Positions 42,795 to 52,582 of a stretch of 64,000 nt of DNA are shown in pieces; within the stretch, counting starts at the first letter, position 1, and every line of letters starts with the position of its first letter. Source of the DNA: Erythrobacter sp. (GTDB lineage: Bacteria; Pseudomonadota; Alphaproteobacteria; Sphingomonadales; Sphingomonadaceae); assembly GCF_030066995.1 (NCBI RefSeq), contig NZ_JASJAP010000001.1, forward strand, positions 789,230-853,229, read 5' to 3'. The position numbers and the translations under genes were made by a program. A model generated the notes under the pieces. That model saw only the letters and a list, made by a program, of their open reading frames with translations, was not told where the DNA came from and ran no database searches.

Positions 42795-43357
42795 TGCATT
42801 CTCAACGCGACATCGTTCATGAAACGCACGCCATCACCACAGGCCAGCCACTGCGCTTCGGCCGCCATCGCCCCGATCATGTCCGCGAGAAGATCGATCT
42901 CCGCCTTGGCGTAATTGCCCAGGACATACCCGCTCACGCGGTCCTTGTGCCCGGGATGCCCGATGCCAACGCGCACGCGGCGGAAATCACTGCCAAGGTG
43001 CCTGTCGATCGAACGCAGGCCGTTATGTCCGGCGGTTCCGCCGCCTTGTTTCACCTTGACCTTGAAAGGGGCAAGGTCGAGTTCGTCATGGAACACGGTG
43101 AGATCGCTCAGATCGAGTTTGTAAAACCGCATCGCCTCGCCCACGCTGCGCCCGCTTTCGTTCATGAATGTGGCCGGTTTAAGCAGCAGGATTTTCTCGG
43201 TCCCGATCCGCCCTTCGCGCACCGATCCGGCGAACTTTTTCTGTTCCGGCCCGAAGCCATGGACTTCGGCGATCGCGTCCACGACCATGAACCCGACATT
43301 ATGCCGGTTAAGCGCATACTTCGCGCCCGGATTTCCAAGGCCTACCCAAATCTGCAT
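42791..43357 (-). CDS. pth: Peptidyl-tRNA hydrolase
   Basis: A 188-residue Pth from ATG 43357. MQIWVGLGNPGAKYALNRHNVGFMVVD holds the catalytic His and Asn; KPATFMNESGRSV and GGGTAGHNGLRSI are further hallmark blocks. It recycles peptidyl-tRNA. Lies downstream of rplY, a common pairing, but a terminator separates them. Confidence 0.96.
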   Translation of the reverse strand: MQIWVGLGNPGAKYALNRHNVGFMVVDAIAEVHGFGPEQKKFAGSVREGRIGTEKILLLKPATFMNESGRSVGEAMRFYKLDLSDLTVFHDELDLAPFKVKVKQGGGTAGHNGLRSIDRHLGSDFRRVRVGIGHPGHKDRVSGYVLGNYAKAEIDLLADMIGAMAAEAQWLACGDGVRFMNDVALRMQ

Positions 43358-43383
43358 GCGCTCGCCCTTAAGGCGGCTGTGGC

Positions 43384-43419
43384 CAAAAGAAAACGCCGGA
43401 CTGGTCTCCCAGCCCGGCG
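43384..43419 (-). terminator. Rho-independent terminator of rplY
   Basis: On the - strand a CGCCGGGCTGGG / CCAGTCCGGCG hairpin (43394-43419) is followed by TTTTCTTTT. It lies 36 bp after the rplY stop and 27 bp before pth starts, so pth needs its own promoter or readthrough. Confidence 0.8.
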
Positions 43420-43454
43420 CCTTGGTGATAGCGGTTGAAATGCCCGCAGGCCGC

Positions 43455-44132
43455 TTACTCGCTGCCTTCTTCCGATTGCTCGTCGTCGCCTTTCTGAGCG
43501 GTGGCTTCGACCTCGTCGGCAGCAACCTCGGTATCCTCGGCCTCTTCCTCTTCGCTCTTCTTGAGCGCGGATGGAGCCACGAGGGTAGCGATGGTGAAGT
43601 CGCGATCCGTGATCGCGCTGGTGCTGCCTTGCGGAAGCGTTACTTCGCTGATGTGGATCGAATCGCCCACTTCCTTGCCCTCGACCGAAATCTCGATTTC
43701 GCCGGGGATTTTGTCCGCTTCACAAACCAGCTCAAGTTCGTGGCGCACAACGTTGAGCACGCCGCCCTTTTTGAGGCCGGGCGAGGCTTCTTCATTGGTG
43801 AAGACAACCGGAATGGAGACATCGACCTTGGCGTCCTTCGACAAGCGCAGGAAATCCGCGTGGGTCGGACGGTCGGTGACGGGATGGAGCGCAACGTCCT
43901 TGGGCAGGGTGCGCTCGGTCTTGCCGTCAACTTCGATCTGGACAATCGAGTTCATGAAGTGACCGGTCATCAACTGCTTGACCAGTTCCTTCTCCTCAAC
44001 GTGGATCGGTGTGGGTTCTTCCTTGCCGCCGTAGATGACAGCGGGGATCCGACCTTCGCGGCGAAGTGCTCGGGAGGCTCCCTTGCCAGCCCGTTCGCGG
44101 CGTTCGGCCGGCAGTGTAAGCGAATCGCTCAT
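43455..44132 (-). CDS. rplY: 50S ribosomal protein L25 (CTC type)
   Basis: A 225-residue L25/CTC protein that binds 5S rRNA. Seen: [27 protein letters not shown] (RNA-binding L25 domain), [19 protein letters not shown] and a C-terminal TL5 domain ([19 protein letters not shown]), ending in an acidic tail of about 40 residues. ATG 44132 preferred over TTG 44138. Confidence 0.95.
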   Translation of the reverse strand: MSDSLTLPAERRERAGKGASRALRREGRIPAVIYGGKEEPTPIHVEEKELVKQLMTGHFMNSIVQIEVDGKTERTLPKDVALHPVTDRPTHADFLRLSKDAKVDVSIPVVFTNEEASPGLKKGGVLNVVRHELELVCEADKIPGEIEISVEGKEVGDSIHISEVTLPQGSTSAITDRDFTIATLVAPSALKKSEEEEAEDTEVAADEVEATAQKGDDEQSEEGSE

Positions 44133-44323
44133 GGACAATGCCTTTCGAATGCATGGTTACATGTGTTCTCCGCGCTCCGCCTCCAGGGATGACCAGAGCG
44201 CCGAAGTGCGGCCCGTTAGAGCGAATGCGCGACCAAAGCAAGCCGTTTGCGCGGATCGATCGGGGCGTGGTCCGACCCGATTGGTACGCGCAAGGGACCT
44301 GTCGCACGCGCTTGAGGCGGGTT

Positions 44324-45232
44324 CTAACGCACCCTTTGCACTTCGATCTCGCGCTTGGCGAGTTGGTCCTGAACGCTCTTGTTCCCGGCGAGGTGGCCCG
44401 CTCCGACCGCGACAAACACGGTGCCTGGCGCGTCGAGCCTGGTCACGATCCATTCGGCCCAGTTCGCGTTGCGGTCGTAGAGCAAGGCTTCGGCGATCTC
44501 CGGATCGTCCAGCCCTTCGTTCATGAGCTCGGCAAGCGCGTCCGCGTCGCCTTCGACCCATTCAGCGATCATTGCGTCGAGCGTTTCCTTGGCCTCGTCC
44601 ATCCCCTCGACCGCCTCCATCAGAAACGCGACCTGCTTATCCTGCGGGAGGGTGTCGAAGATGTTGAGCTGAAATTCAGCGGTTTCAAGCGCGTCTTGAG
44701 GCTTGTCGCCCGCTTTGCGCAACAGCACCTTTTCGACGCCGGTATCCGGCGAAATGCCCTCTTTCATGAGAGGCAGCATCGTGAGCGTGAGGCCTGCCAT
44801 CCATGGTTCGAAGCGATCGAACGCGACCGGCGGCAGGCTGAGTTCGGCGAGCGCGCTTTCATACGCTGCGGTCTGCTCCGGGTTGAGCAGCGAGCGCAGT
44901 GTGGTGCCTTGCGGCAGGACCGATTTCTCCATCGCCGCCTGCTGCATCTCGCGCTCGCTTGCGCTGTCCATCCGGATTTCGGTCACCAGCGTGTCCGATG
45001 CCGCAAGCGCAGCCGCGATCTCTTCATCGTACCATTCGATATCGGCGGGAAGGGCGTGCACGGTCCCGAACAGATAGATCGTGGTGTCTTCGTCAGCGAC
45101 CTTCCAAAGCGCCGGACCATTGCTCTGGGCCTCGGCCTTGGGGGAGTCCTCCTGCGCCTCAGCCAGAGCGGGGGGAGAGGCCAGCAGGGCCAGGGCGAGG
45201 GCTGTCGCGGTGCAAACGGTGGAGAATTTCAT
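44324..45232 (-). CDS. TraB/GumN-family exported protein
   Basis: A 302-residue protein with signal peptide (FSTVCTATALALALLASPPALAEA). TraB/GumN blocks: LWKVADEDTTIYLFGTVHALP (GTxH motif), LVTEIRMD, and FVAVGAGHLAGNKSVQDQL (GxxH motif). The family resembles Tiki-type metalloproteases. Start 45232 has AAGGA upstream. Function in the envelope is unproven. Confidence 0.88.
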   Translation of the reverse strand: MKFSTVCTATALALALLASPPALAEAQEDSPKAEAQSNGPALWKVADEDTTIYLFGTVHALPADIEWYDEEIAAALAASDTLVTEIRMDSASEREMQQAAMEKSVLPQGTTLRSLLNPEQTAAYESALAELSLPPVAFDRFEPWMAGLTLTMLPLMKEGISPDTGVEKVLLRKAGDKPQDALETAEFQLNIFDTLPQDKQVAFLMEAVEGMDEAKETLDAMIAEWVEGDADALAELMNEGLDDPEIAEALLYDRNANWAEWIVTRLDAPGTVFVAVGAGHLAGNKSVQDQLAKREIEVQRVR

Positions 45233-45452
45233 TGATGGCGATCCTTTCCTTGTGAAGGGAGATAAACAAGAAATTCGATGCGGCAAGCGGCTTTGACTGG
45301 CGGGTCGTTATTTGAGCCCGCACGCCTTGCGCACGATGAGCTCGTCCACAGCTGCGCTAAATCACAAAGCGCGGCTGAGAACGGCGACGGGCGATGCAGC
45401 ACTAAGCCGCCCCATTGACCGCGATGGGGCCATGCGCCATGGGCCACGCGCC

Positions 45453-46406
45453 ATGAACGCCTCTGTTTCTGACGACGCAAACCCTGCCGCTCTTTCCAGC
45501 GGCGCGGCGGGACGCGATCCACGCTCCTCCTTTCAGGACATGATCCTGACGCTGCACGATTTCTGGAGCGCAAATGGCTGCGTGATCCTCCAGCCTTACG
45601 ATATGCGTATGGGGGCGGGCACCTTTCACACCGCAACGACCCTGCGCGCGCTTGGTCCCGAGCCGTGGAACGCCGCCTTTGTGCAACCCTGCCGCAGGCC
45701 CACCGATGGGCGATATGGCGAGAATCCCAATCGCTTGCAGCACTATTATCAGTATCAGGTGATCCTCAAACCCAGCCCGGCGGACATTCAGGACCTTTAT
45801 CTGAGCAGCTTGCGCGCAATCGGGATCGATCCGCTCAAGCATGATATCCGTTTCGTGGAAGACGACTGGGAAAGCCCGACGCTGGGCGCGTGGGGGCTGG
45901 GCTGGGAGGTCTGGTGCGACGGAATGGAAGTCACCCAGTTTACCTATTTCCAGCAGATGGGCGGCTTTGACTGCAAGCCGGTTGCGGGCGAATTGACCTA
46001 CGGCCTTGAACGTCTCGCCATGTACATTCAGGGCGTCGACAACGTCTACGATCTCGATTTCAACGGTCAGGGCGTGAGCTACGGCAACGTCTTCCTCGAA
46101 AACGAAAAGCAGATGTCCAAGTGGAACTTCGAAGTCGCTGACACCGATGGGCTCTTCGACCTGTTCAACAAGGCTGAAGCCGAATGCCGCAACGCTCTGA
46201 ATGGGGGCGTGCCCATTGCGGCCTACGAACAGGCGATCGAGGCGAGCCACGTTTTCAACCTGTTGCAGGCGCGCGGCGTGATCAGCGTGCAGGAGCGCGC
46301 GAGCTATATGGGCCGGGTGCGCGATCTGGCGCGCTCGTCCTGCGAAGCCTACGCGCAGAAGATGGCGCCCGACTGGGAAGCGAAGTTTCCGGGGTGGTCG
46401 TTGTGA
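45453..46406 (+). CDS. glyQ: Glycyl-tRNA synthetase alpha subunit
   Basis: A 317-residue class II synthetase subunit. [43 protein letters not shown] is the N-terminal conserved run (pattern only: [22 protein letters not shown]-like with Thr for Pro/Ala). [30 protein letters not shown] and [14 protein letters not shown] follow. An in-frame frame reaches back to 45312, but homology starts near 45530; 45453 is chosen as a compromise. Confidence 0.93.
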   Translation: MNASVSDDANPAALSSGAAGRDPRSSFQDMILTLHDFWSANGCVILQPYDMRMGAGTFHTATTLRALGPEPWNAAFVQPCRRPTDGRYGENPNRLQHYYQYQVILKPSPADIQDLYLSSLRAIGIDPLKHDIRFVEDDWESPTLGAWGLGWEVWCDGMEVTQFTYFQQMGGFDCKPVAGELTYGLERLAMYIQGVDNVYDLDFNGQGVSYGNVFLENEKQMSKWNFEVADTDGLFDLFNKAEAECRNALNGGVPIAAYEQAIEASHVFNLLQARGVISVQERASYMGRVRDLARSSCEAYAQKMAPDWEAKFPGWSL

Positions 46407-46427
46407 ACTTGGTCGGAGTTTTGTGCG

Positions 46428-46480
46428 CTCCTGCGGACGCAGGAGCCCAGTACGCTTCTGGACTCCTGCATTCGCAGGAG
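46428..46480. repeat. Palindromic repeat between glyQ and glyS
   Basis: CTCCTGC-GGAC-GCAGGAG at 46428-46445 and CTCCTGC-ATTC-GCAGGAG at 46463-46480: two identical-arm hairpins with different loops. Same two-hairpin plan as the elements inside glyS. Confidence 0.8.
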
Positions 46481-46502
46481 ATCAACTGCGGGGGTATGGG
46501 GC

Positions 46503-49052
46503 GTGGCTGACTTCCTGCTCGAACTGCTTGGCGAAGAGATTCCGGCGCGCATGCAGAAGGGCGCGCGGGCCGAGTTGGAAAGGCTCCTTCGCCGGGAACT
46601 TGACGCCGCTGGCGTTGGCGCGGACACGATCACCGTCTGGTCCACGCCGCGCCGTCTCGCGCTGATTGCGCGCGGCCTTCCGCTTGAGACCGAGGCGGTG
46701 CGTGAGGAGGCCAAGGGGCCTCCGGTGGGCGCGCCCGATCAGGCGGTGGACGGGTTTTGCCGCAAGAACGGCGTGACGCGCGATCAGCTTGAGGAGCGCC
46801 AGGTCAAGGGACGCGCGACCTATTTCGCGGTCATCGAGAGGCCGGGTCAGGCCGTCAGCGATCTGCTCGCCGCCGCGATCCCCGCAATCATTCGCGATTT
46901 CTCCTGGCCCAAATCGATGCGCTGGGGCGAGGCCTCGATCAGCACAGAGAGCCTTAAATGGGTGCGCCCGCTCACCGGGATTGTCGCGCTGCTTGATGGC
47001 GAGCTTGTCCCCGTTGTCATGGAAGGCATTGCCAGCGGTCGCGAGACCATGGGGCACCGGTTCCATTCCAGCGGGCCAGTGACGATCAGGGACGCAGACG
47101 ATTACGCCAACGCGCTGGAGGCCGCGCATGTGATCGTCGACCATGAAAAGCGCGAGGGCCTGATACGCGACGGCGCGCGCCGCGCGGCGCAAGCGGCGGG
47201 GCTGACGCTGGTCGAGGATGAAGGCTTGGTGGTCGAGAACGCCGGGCTGACCGAATGGCCGGTACCCTTGCTGGGGCGCTTCGACGAAGAATTCCTCGAA
47301 GTTCCGCCCGAAGTCATCCAGCTCACCGCGCGGGTCAACCAGAAGTATTTCGTGTGTACGCGAGCCCCCGCGAAGGCGGGGGCCTCAGGCGATGGCGCGC
47401 AACCTAAAGAGGTCCCCGCCTTCGCGGGGACTCACACGTTGGCCAACGCGTTCATCTGCACCGCCAACATCGTCGCGAGCGATCCGGCCGTCGTGGTCGA
47501 TGGCAACCGCAAGGTGCTGGCTGCGAGGCTCGCGGATGCGCGCTTCTTCTGGGAGCTGGATCAGAAGACTTCGCTTGAGGAACACGCCAAAAAGCTTGAG
47601 CGCATCACCTTCCACGAAAAGCTGGGCACCGTCGCGGACAAGGTCGAGCGCGTGGCGAAGCTCGCGCGCTGGCTTTGCGAAGAGGGGATTGTTGGCCCAG
47701 AGCGAGTCCCAGCGAAGGCTGGGACCTCCATCGACGAAGCGCAAGATGCGGGGAGGTCCCAGCCTTCGCTGGGACTCACGCGTGAAGAACTCGCCGACCT
47801 CGCCGAACAGGCCGCGCGTCTGTGCAAGGCGGACCTGGTTACCGAGATGGTTGGCGAGTTTCCGGAGCTGCAAGGACTGATGGGCGGGTACTACGCTGAG
47901 AAAGAGGGCCTGCCGCAAGAGGTGTCCGACGCCATCCGCGACCATTATAAGCCCGTGGGGCAGGGCGATGAGGTGCCGACCGCGCCGGTTACGGTGGCGG
48001 TGTCACTGGCGGATAAGTTGGATAGCCTCTTTGCATTCTTCGCAATAAGCGAAAGACCGTCCGGCTCTAAGGACCCATTCGCTTTGCGGCGGTCTGCCCT
48101 TTCAGCGCTTCGGCTAATTGTCGAGAACAACCTCAGATTTTCGTTCATTGAGTCGATGATGTTTGGAATACCCCCCATTGGGGGATCCATCGCCCGCGCA
48201 ATAAGCAAGACCCAAGTCACCGAAATTGAGAGCTTTTTTGCTTCAGAAGCAATTCGGCTGACGGATGCAGAGCTTACATTTCCAAAAGGCAGCTTAGACT
48301 GGGAGGGGAACGAATTCCTGGCAGACCTTAAGGCTTCGGTTTTAGCATCTCCTCAGCTCCTGGCTGATTTCATGACCGACCGCCTCAAAGTCCAACAACG
48401 CGAAGCAGGCGTACGCCACGACCTCATCGACGCTGTGTTCGCGCTGGGCGGGGAGGATGATCTTGTCCGGCTGCTCGCCCGCGTGAAGGCGCTGCAGAGC
48501 TTTATCGAGACCGACAACGGCGCCAACCTCCTCGCCGGCTACAAGCGCGCGGCGAATATCCTCAAGAAAGAGGGTTATGATACTCCCCTCCCCGTTGGGG
48601 AGGGATCGGGGGTGGGGGGTGCCGCGCCGGCTAGGTCGAACACCCATCCCCAACCCCTTCCCTTGAGGGAAGGGGCATCTGACGATCCCTTAGAGCAAAC
48701 CGGCGAAGAAGACCCGCTTGCGCTCGCGGGCAAGCCCGACTTCGATGATGCGCTGCGCGCTGCACAGTCCCCACCCGGAACCGGTCTTTCCTACACGCCC
48801 GAACCGAGCGAAAAGGCGCTGATCGACGCGCTTGACGCCGCCGAGCCCAAGGCCGCCGCCGCTATCGAAGCCGAAGACTTCGAAGGCGCGATGGCGGCGC
48901 TGGCAAGCCTGCGCGAGCCGATCGACCGGTTCTTTGACAATGTGATCGTGAACGCCCCGGAAGCGGACAAACGCAACGCGCGCCTTGCGCTGCTCGCGCG
49001 GTTCCGCAATGCGGTGCATCGGGTTGCCGATTTCAGCCGGATCGAAGGGTGA
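46503..49052 (+). CDS. glyS: Glycyl-tRNA synthetase beta subunit with in-frame repeat inserts
   Basis: An 849-residue beta subunit; the usual length is about 690. Recognisable core: ADFLLELLGEEIPARMQ, RRLALIARGLP, FSWPKSMRW, VNQKYFV, DARFFWELDQKTSLEEH, MGGYYAEKEGLP, DKLDSLFAFFAI, KDPFALRR and the C-terminal FFDNVIVNAPEADKRNARLALL anticodon-binding domain. Three palindromic repeats (47364-47431, 47706-47775, 48583-48677) add about 25-35 residues each, and an AT-richer stretch at about 48005-48360 adds more. GTG start. Forms the alpha2beta2 enzyme with GlyQ. Confidence 0.93.
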   Translation: MADFLLELLGEEIPARMQKGARAELERLLRRELDAAGVGADTITVWSTPRRLALIARGLPLETEAVREEAKGPPVGAPDQAVDGFCRKNGVTRDQLEERQVKGRATYFAVIERPGQAVSDLLAAAIPAIIRDFSWPKSMRWGEASISTESLKWVRPLTGIVALLDGELVPVVMEGIASGRETMGHRFHSSGPVTIRDADDYANALEAAHVIVDHEKREGLIRDGARRAAQAAGLTLVEDEGLVVENAGLTEWPVPLLGRFDEEFLEVPPEVIQLTARVNQKYFVCTRAPAKAGASGDGAQPKEVPAFAGTHTLANAFICTANIVASDPAVVVDGNRKVLAARLADARFFWELDQKTSLEEHAKKLERITFHEKLGTVADKVERVAKLARWLCEEGIVGPERVPAKAGTSIDEAQDAGRSQPSLGLTREELADLAEQAARLCKADLVTEMVGEFPELQGLMGGYYAEKEGLPQEVSDAIRDHYKPVGQGDEVPTAPVTVAVSLADKLDSLFAFFAISERPSGSKDPFALRRSALSALRLIVENNLRFSFIESMMFGIPPIGGSIARAISKTQVTEIESFFASEAIRLTDAELTFPKGSLDWEGNEFLADLKASVLASPQLLADFMTDRLKVQQREAGVRHDLIDAVFALGGEDDLVRLLARVKALQSFIETDNGANLLAGYKRAANILKKEGYDTPLPVGEGSGVGGAAPARSNTHPQPLPLREGASDDPLEQTGEEDPLALAGKPDFDDALRAAQSPPGTGLSYTPEPSEKALIDALDAAEPKAAAAIEAEDFEGAMAALASLREPIDRFFDNVIVNAPEADKRNARLALLARFRNAVHRVADFSRIEG
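47364..47431. repeat. In-frame palindromic repeat 1 in glyS
   Basis: GCCCCCGC-GAAG-GCGGGGGC at 47364-47383 and GTCCCCGC-CTTC-GCGGGGAC at 47412-47431. Encodes APAKAGASGDGAQPKEVPAF. The frame is kept. Confidence 0.85.
47706..47775. repeat. In-frame palindromic repeat 2 in glyS
   Basis: GTCCCAGC-GAAG-GCTGGGAC at 47706-47725 and GTCCCAGC-CTTC-GCTGGGAC at 47756-47775. Encodes VPAKAGTSIDEAQDAGRSQP. Same plan as repeat 1 but with different arm sequence. Confidence 0.85.
48583..48677. repeat. In-frame palindromic repeat 3 in glyS
   Basis: Left hairpin about 48583-48604 (CCCTCCCC GTT GGGGAGGG), right hairpin 48656-48677 (CCCCTTCCCT TG AGGGAAGGGG). Shares ATCCCCAACCCCTTCCCT with the mutL element. Confidence 0.82.
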
Positions 49053-49103
49053 GGCTTTCTTGCCCAAGACCGTGTTCCATGTGTTCCATCCTGTAGGACT
49101 TCA

Positions 49104-51773
49104 ATGATGCAAACGGTCTACACCTTCGGCGGAGACGCCCCGCACGATGACCCACGCCAGGGCGACAAGAGGGTCACGGGCGGGAAGGGTGCAAACCTCG
49201 CCGAAATGGCGAGTATCGGCCTGCCCGTGCCGCCGGGCTTCACGATCACGACCGAGGAATGCGTGCGCTACCTTCAGGAAGGCGAGGCGTTTCGCGAGGA
49301 CCTGCGCGCTGAGGTTATGGCGGCGCTGGCGCATATCGAAGGCGCGGTGGGCAAGCGCTTTGGCGATGCCGGTGATCCGCTCTTGGTCTCGGTCCGCTCG
49401 GGCGCGCGGGTCTCGATGCCGGGCATGATGGACACCGTGCTCAACCTTGGCCTCAACGATGCAACGGTCGAAGGGCTGGCGGCCACCAGCGGCGACGATC
49501 GCTTCGCCTGGGACAGCTATCGCCGCTTCGTCCAGATGTACTCCGATGTGGTGCTGGGCCTCGATCACGGCCTGTTCGAAGAAGCGCTGGAAATCGCCAA
49601 GGAGGATAACGGCTACTACGCCGACACCGAGCTTTCCGCCGACGACTGGCGCGCGCTGGTCACTGAGTTCAAGGGGATCGTCGAGACCGAGCAGGGCAAG
49701 CCGTTTCCGCAGGATGTCAACGAGCAGCTGTGGGGCGCGATTGCGGCGGTGTTCGACAGCTGGGATTCGGACCGCGCCAAGGTCTATCGCCGCCTCAACG
49801 ACATCCCCGCCGATTGGGGCACAGCGGTGAACGTGCAGGCGATGGTGTTCGGCAATATGGGCGAGACGAGCGCCACCGGCGTTGCCTTCACCCGCGATCC
49901 GGCGACGGGCAACCGCGCCTATTTCGGCGAATACCTCATCAACGCACAAGGCGAGGACGTGGTCGCAGGGATACGCACCCCGCAATATTTGACCAAGGCC
50001 GCGCGCGAGGCAGCAGGCGCCAAGCCGCTGTCGATGGAAGAGACGCTACCGGAGGCTTACGGTGAGCTGGCTCGCGTCTTCGACCTGCTCGAGGCGCACT
50101 ACCGCGATATGCAGGACATCGAATTCACGGTGGAACGCGGCAAGCTGTGGATGCTCCAGACCCGCTCGGGCAAGCGCACGGCCAAGGCCGCGCTCAAGAT
50201 GGCGGTCGATATGGTCGGCGAAGCGCTGATCACGCGCGAAGAGGCCGTCGCGCGGATCGATCCGATGGCGCTGGATCAGCTGCTCCACCCGACGCTCGAT
50301 CCCGAGGCCGAGCGCACTGTTCTCACAGCGGGGCTTCCGGCATCGCCCGGCGCGGCTGCGGGCAAGATCGTGCTCGACGCCGACACGGCCGAGCAATGGG
50401 CCAATCGCGGCGAAAAGGTGATCCTGGTGCGGGTCGAGACCTCGCCCGAAGACATCCATGGAATGCACGCCGCGCAAGGCATCCTCACCGCGCGCGGCGG
50501 CATGACCAGCCACGCAGCAGTCGTGGCGCGCGGGATGGGGCGTCCGTGCGTCTCAGGCGCCAGCGCGGTCTCGATCGACCGCCAGACGAGGACGCTGCGG
50601 ATCGGCGCGCAGGAGTTGAAAGAGGGCGACGAGATCACGCTCGACGGCGCGAACGGCCAGGTGATGCTCGGTATCGTGCCGACCGTGGAGCCAGAGCTGG
50701 CGGGCGATTTCGGCACGCTGATGGATTGGGCCGATGAAAGCCGCCGGATGCGTGTGCGCACCAACGCAGAGACGCCGGCGGACTGCAAGATGGCGCGCCA
50801 GTTCGGGGCTGAGGGCATCGGGCTTTGCCGCTCCGAGCACATGTTCTTCGACGCCTCGCGCATCAGCGCCGTGCGCCAGATGATCCTCGCTGAAGACGAG
50901 GCGGGTCGGCGCAAGGCGCTCGACCAGCTCCTGCCCGAACAGCGAAGCGATTTCACCGCGATCTTCGAAGTGATGACGGGCCTGCCGTGCACGATCCGCC
51001 TGCTCGATCCTCCGCTGCACGAATTCCTGCCCCATGGCGATGCGGAGTTTGCCGAACTGTCGGATGCGACCGGCTTGGGTGTCGATCATCTCAAACGCCG
51101 GGCGGGCGAACTGCATGAATTCAATCCGATGCTGGGCCATCGGGGATGCCGCCTCGGGATCACCTTCCCGGAAATCTACGAAATGCAGGCGCGAGCGATC
51201 TTCGAAGCGGCGTGCGCGGTGCAGAAGGAAAGCGGCGAAGCGCCTCTGCCGGAGATCATGATCCCGCTGGTCGCCACGCAAAAGGAGCTCGCCATCCTGC
51301 GCGCTCTGGTCGACCGGGTGGCGCAAGAGGTGTTCGCCGAACAGGGCGCGAGCGTTGCGTATCTGGTCGGTACGATGATCGAGCTTCCCCGCGCGGCTCT
51401 GATGGCCGGGGAGATCGCCGAGGAGGGCGAGTTCTTCAGTTTTGGCACCAACGACCTCACGCAGACAACTCTGGGCGTGAGCCGCGATGATTCGGCCAAG
51501 TTCCTCGCGCCCTATGTCGACAAGGGCATCTTCGCGCGCGACCCCTTCGTCAGCATTGACGTCGATGGCGTTGGCCAGCTTGTCGAGATGGCGGCGGAAA
51601 GCGGGCGCACCACGCGGCCCGCCATCAAGCTCGGCATTTGCGGGGAACACGGCGGTGACCCGGCGAGTATCGCGTTTTGCGAGCGAGTGGGGCTCGACTA
51701 CGTCAGCGCCTCGCCGTACCGCGTCCCGATCGCGCGCCTGGCCGCTGCGCAGGCGGCTTTGGCGAAAGGCTAG
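49104..51773 (+). CDS. ppdK: Pyruvate, phosphate dikinase
   Basis: An 889-residue PPDK interconverting pyruvate, ATP and phosphate with PEP, AMP and pyrophosphate. Nucleotide-binding domain: GGKGANLAEMASIGLPVPPGFTI, SVRSGARVSMPGMMDTVLNLG. Phosphohistidine domain: LTARGGMTSHAAVVARGMG with the catalytic His. PEP/pyruvate barrel: GIGLCRSEHMFF, LGHRGCRLGI, FSFGTNDLTQTTLG and GICGEHGGDP. Tandem GTGTTCCAT copies (49072-49089) precede it. Convergent with the methyltransferase gene (4-bp overlap). Confidence 0.97.
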   Translation: MMQTVYTFGGDAPHDDPRQGDKRVTGGKGANLAEMASIGLPVPPGFTITTEECVRYLQEGEAFREDLRAEVMAALAHIEGAVGKRFGDAGDPLLVSVRSGARVSMPGMMDTVLNLGLNDATVEGLAATSGDDRFAWDSYRRFVQMYSDVVLGLDHGLFEEALEIAKEDNGYYADTELSADDWRALVTEFKGIVETEQGKPFPQDVNEQLWGAIAAVFDSWDSDRAKVYRRLNDIPADWGTAVNVQAMVFGNMGETSATGVAFTRDPATGNRAYFGEYLINAQGEDVVAGIRTPQYLTKAAREAAGAKPLSMEETLPEAYGELARVFDLLEAHYRDMQDIEFTVERGKLWMLQTRSGKRTAKAALKMAVDMVGEALITREEAVARIDPMALDQLLHPTLDPEAERTVLTAGLPASPGAAAGKIVLDADTAEQWANRGEKVILVRVETSPEDIHGMHAAQGILTARGGMTSHAAVVARGMGRPCVSGASAVSIDRQTRTLRIGAQELKEGDEITLDGANGQVMLGIVPTVEPELAGDFGTLMDWADESRRMRVRTNAETPADCKMARQFGAEGIGLCRSEHMFFDASRISAVRQMILAEDEAGRRKALDQLLPEQRSDFTAIFEVMTGLPCTIRLLDPPLHEFLPHGDAEFAELSDATGLGVDHLKRRAGELHEFNPMLGHRGCRLGITFPEIYEMQARAIFEAACAVQKESGEAPLPEIMIPLVATQKELAILRALVDRVAQEVFAEQGASVAYLVGTMIELPRAALMAGEIAEEGEFFSFGTNDLTQTTLGVSRDDSAKFLAPYVDKGIFARDPFVSIDVDGVGQLVEMAAESGRTTRPAIKLGICGEHGGDPASIAFCERVGLDYVSASPYRVPIARLAAAQAALAKG

Positions 51774-52516
51774 GTTCCGCCGAGCGAGCGGCGCCCCGTG
51801 AGCGTGAGGATCTCGAACGTCTCGGTGACTTTCCCGTCCTCGTCCGCGCCCCTTAGAAACGCGGCGCGCGCGCGGTGGAGCGCGGCGCGGTTCAGCGGAG
51901 GCGCCTGATCCGCCAGCGCGCTGCCCAATCCCTGATCGCGCAGATCGTGCACCAGGCGGTCGAGCGAAGAATACCGCACCTTGAGCGCGTGCGTGTCGAC
52001 CACCGGATCCTTCCAGCCTGCTCGCTGCAATAGGCCAGGGGCAGCGCGCGGATCGACCAAGGGATGCATGCGGGCTGCCGGGCGATCGGGCTCGGCCGCC
52101 ATCATGGCGGCGCGCAGGCGCGGGAGGCTTGCCCCGCCGATGAAGCTCACGATCGCAAGCCCGCCGGGCACAAGCGCAGCCCGAATATGGATCAGCGCGC
52201 CGGGCAGGTCGTTTACCGCGTCGAACTGCCCAAGGGCGCCTATGAAGTCGTAGCCGCTCTCGGGGTAGGGCGCTTCGGGTTCGACGCAGACCGCCCGCGC
52301 TTTGAGGCGCTCGGCAAGCCAGGGTTGCACGGCCCCGGTCAGGAGCGCGCGCTCGGGTTTGTGACGCACAAAGCCGAGGCGCTCGATCACGTCTTCAGCC
52401 ATCTCCTGCCACACGAAGCGCGCACGGTCCCCGCGCCCTTCGCGCTGCACCGCCCGGTCGAGACGGCGATCCCGGCGCAGGGGATTGAAAATCGTGGGGA
52501 CGCTTGGGGTCGTCAT
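51770..52516 (-). CDS. SAM-dependent methyltransferase (BioC/NDUFAF5-like)
   Basis: A 248-residue class I methyltransferase. IFNPLRRDRRLDRAVQREG is the NDUFAF5/BioC-like start; YDFIGALGQFDAVNDLPGALIHIRAALVPGGLAIVSFIGG gives the post-II and post-III strands. The glycine-rich motif I is degenerate (ALLTGAVQPWLAERL), so SAM binding may be atypical. Family members methylate or hydroxylate a complex I subunit or act on malonyl-ACP. Divergent from comF with 66 bp between. Confidence 0.75.
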   Translation of the reverse strand: MTTPSVPTIFNPLRRDRRLDRAVQREGRGDRARFVWQEMAEDVIERLGFVRHKPERALLTGAVQPWLAERLKARAVCVEPEAPYPESGYDFIGALGQFDAVNDLPGALIHIRAALVPGGLAIVSFIGGASLPRLRAAMMAAEPDRPAARMHPLVDPRAAPGLLQRAGWKDPVVDTHALKVRYSSLDRLVHDLRDQGLGSALADQAPPLNRAALHRARAAFLRGADEDGKVTETFEILTLTGRRSLGGT

Positions 52517-52582
52517 CGCCCCCGCGCTCTGGCGCGCTTGCGTGTCGAGCGCAAGGCGTGCGACATAGTGAGGGTGAACATT

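Noticed and set aside
44133-44323. RNA gene between rplY and the TraB/GumN gene
   Set aside because: No tRNA-like or strong stem structure found by eye; probably promoter and leader sequence.
47364-47775. CRISPR-like array in glyS
   Set aside because: The hairpins differ in arm sequence, are not regularly spaced and lie within a coding frame; no cas genes nearby.
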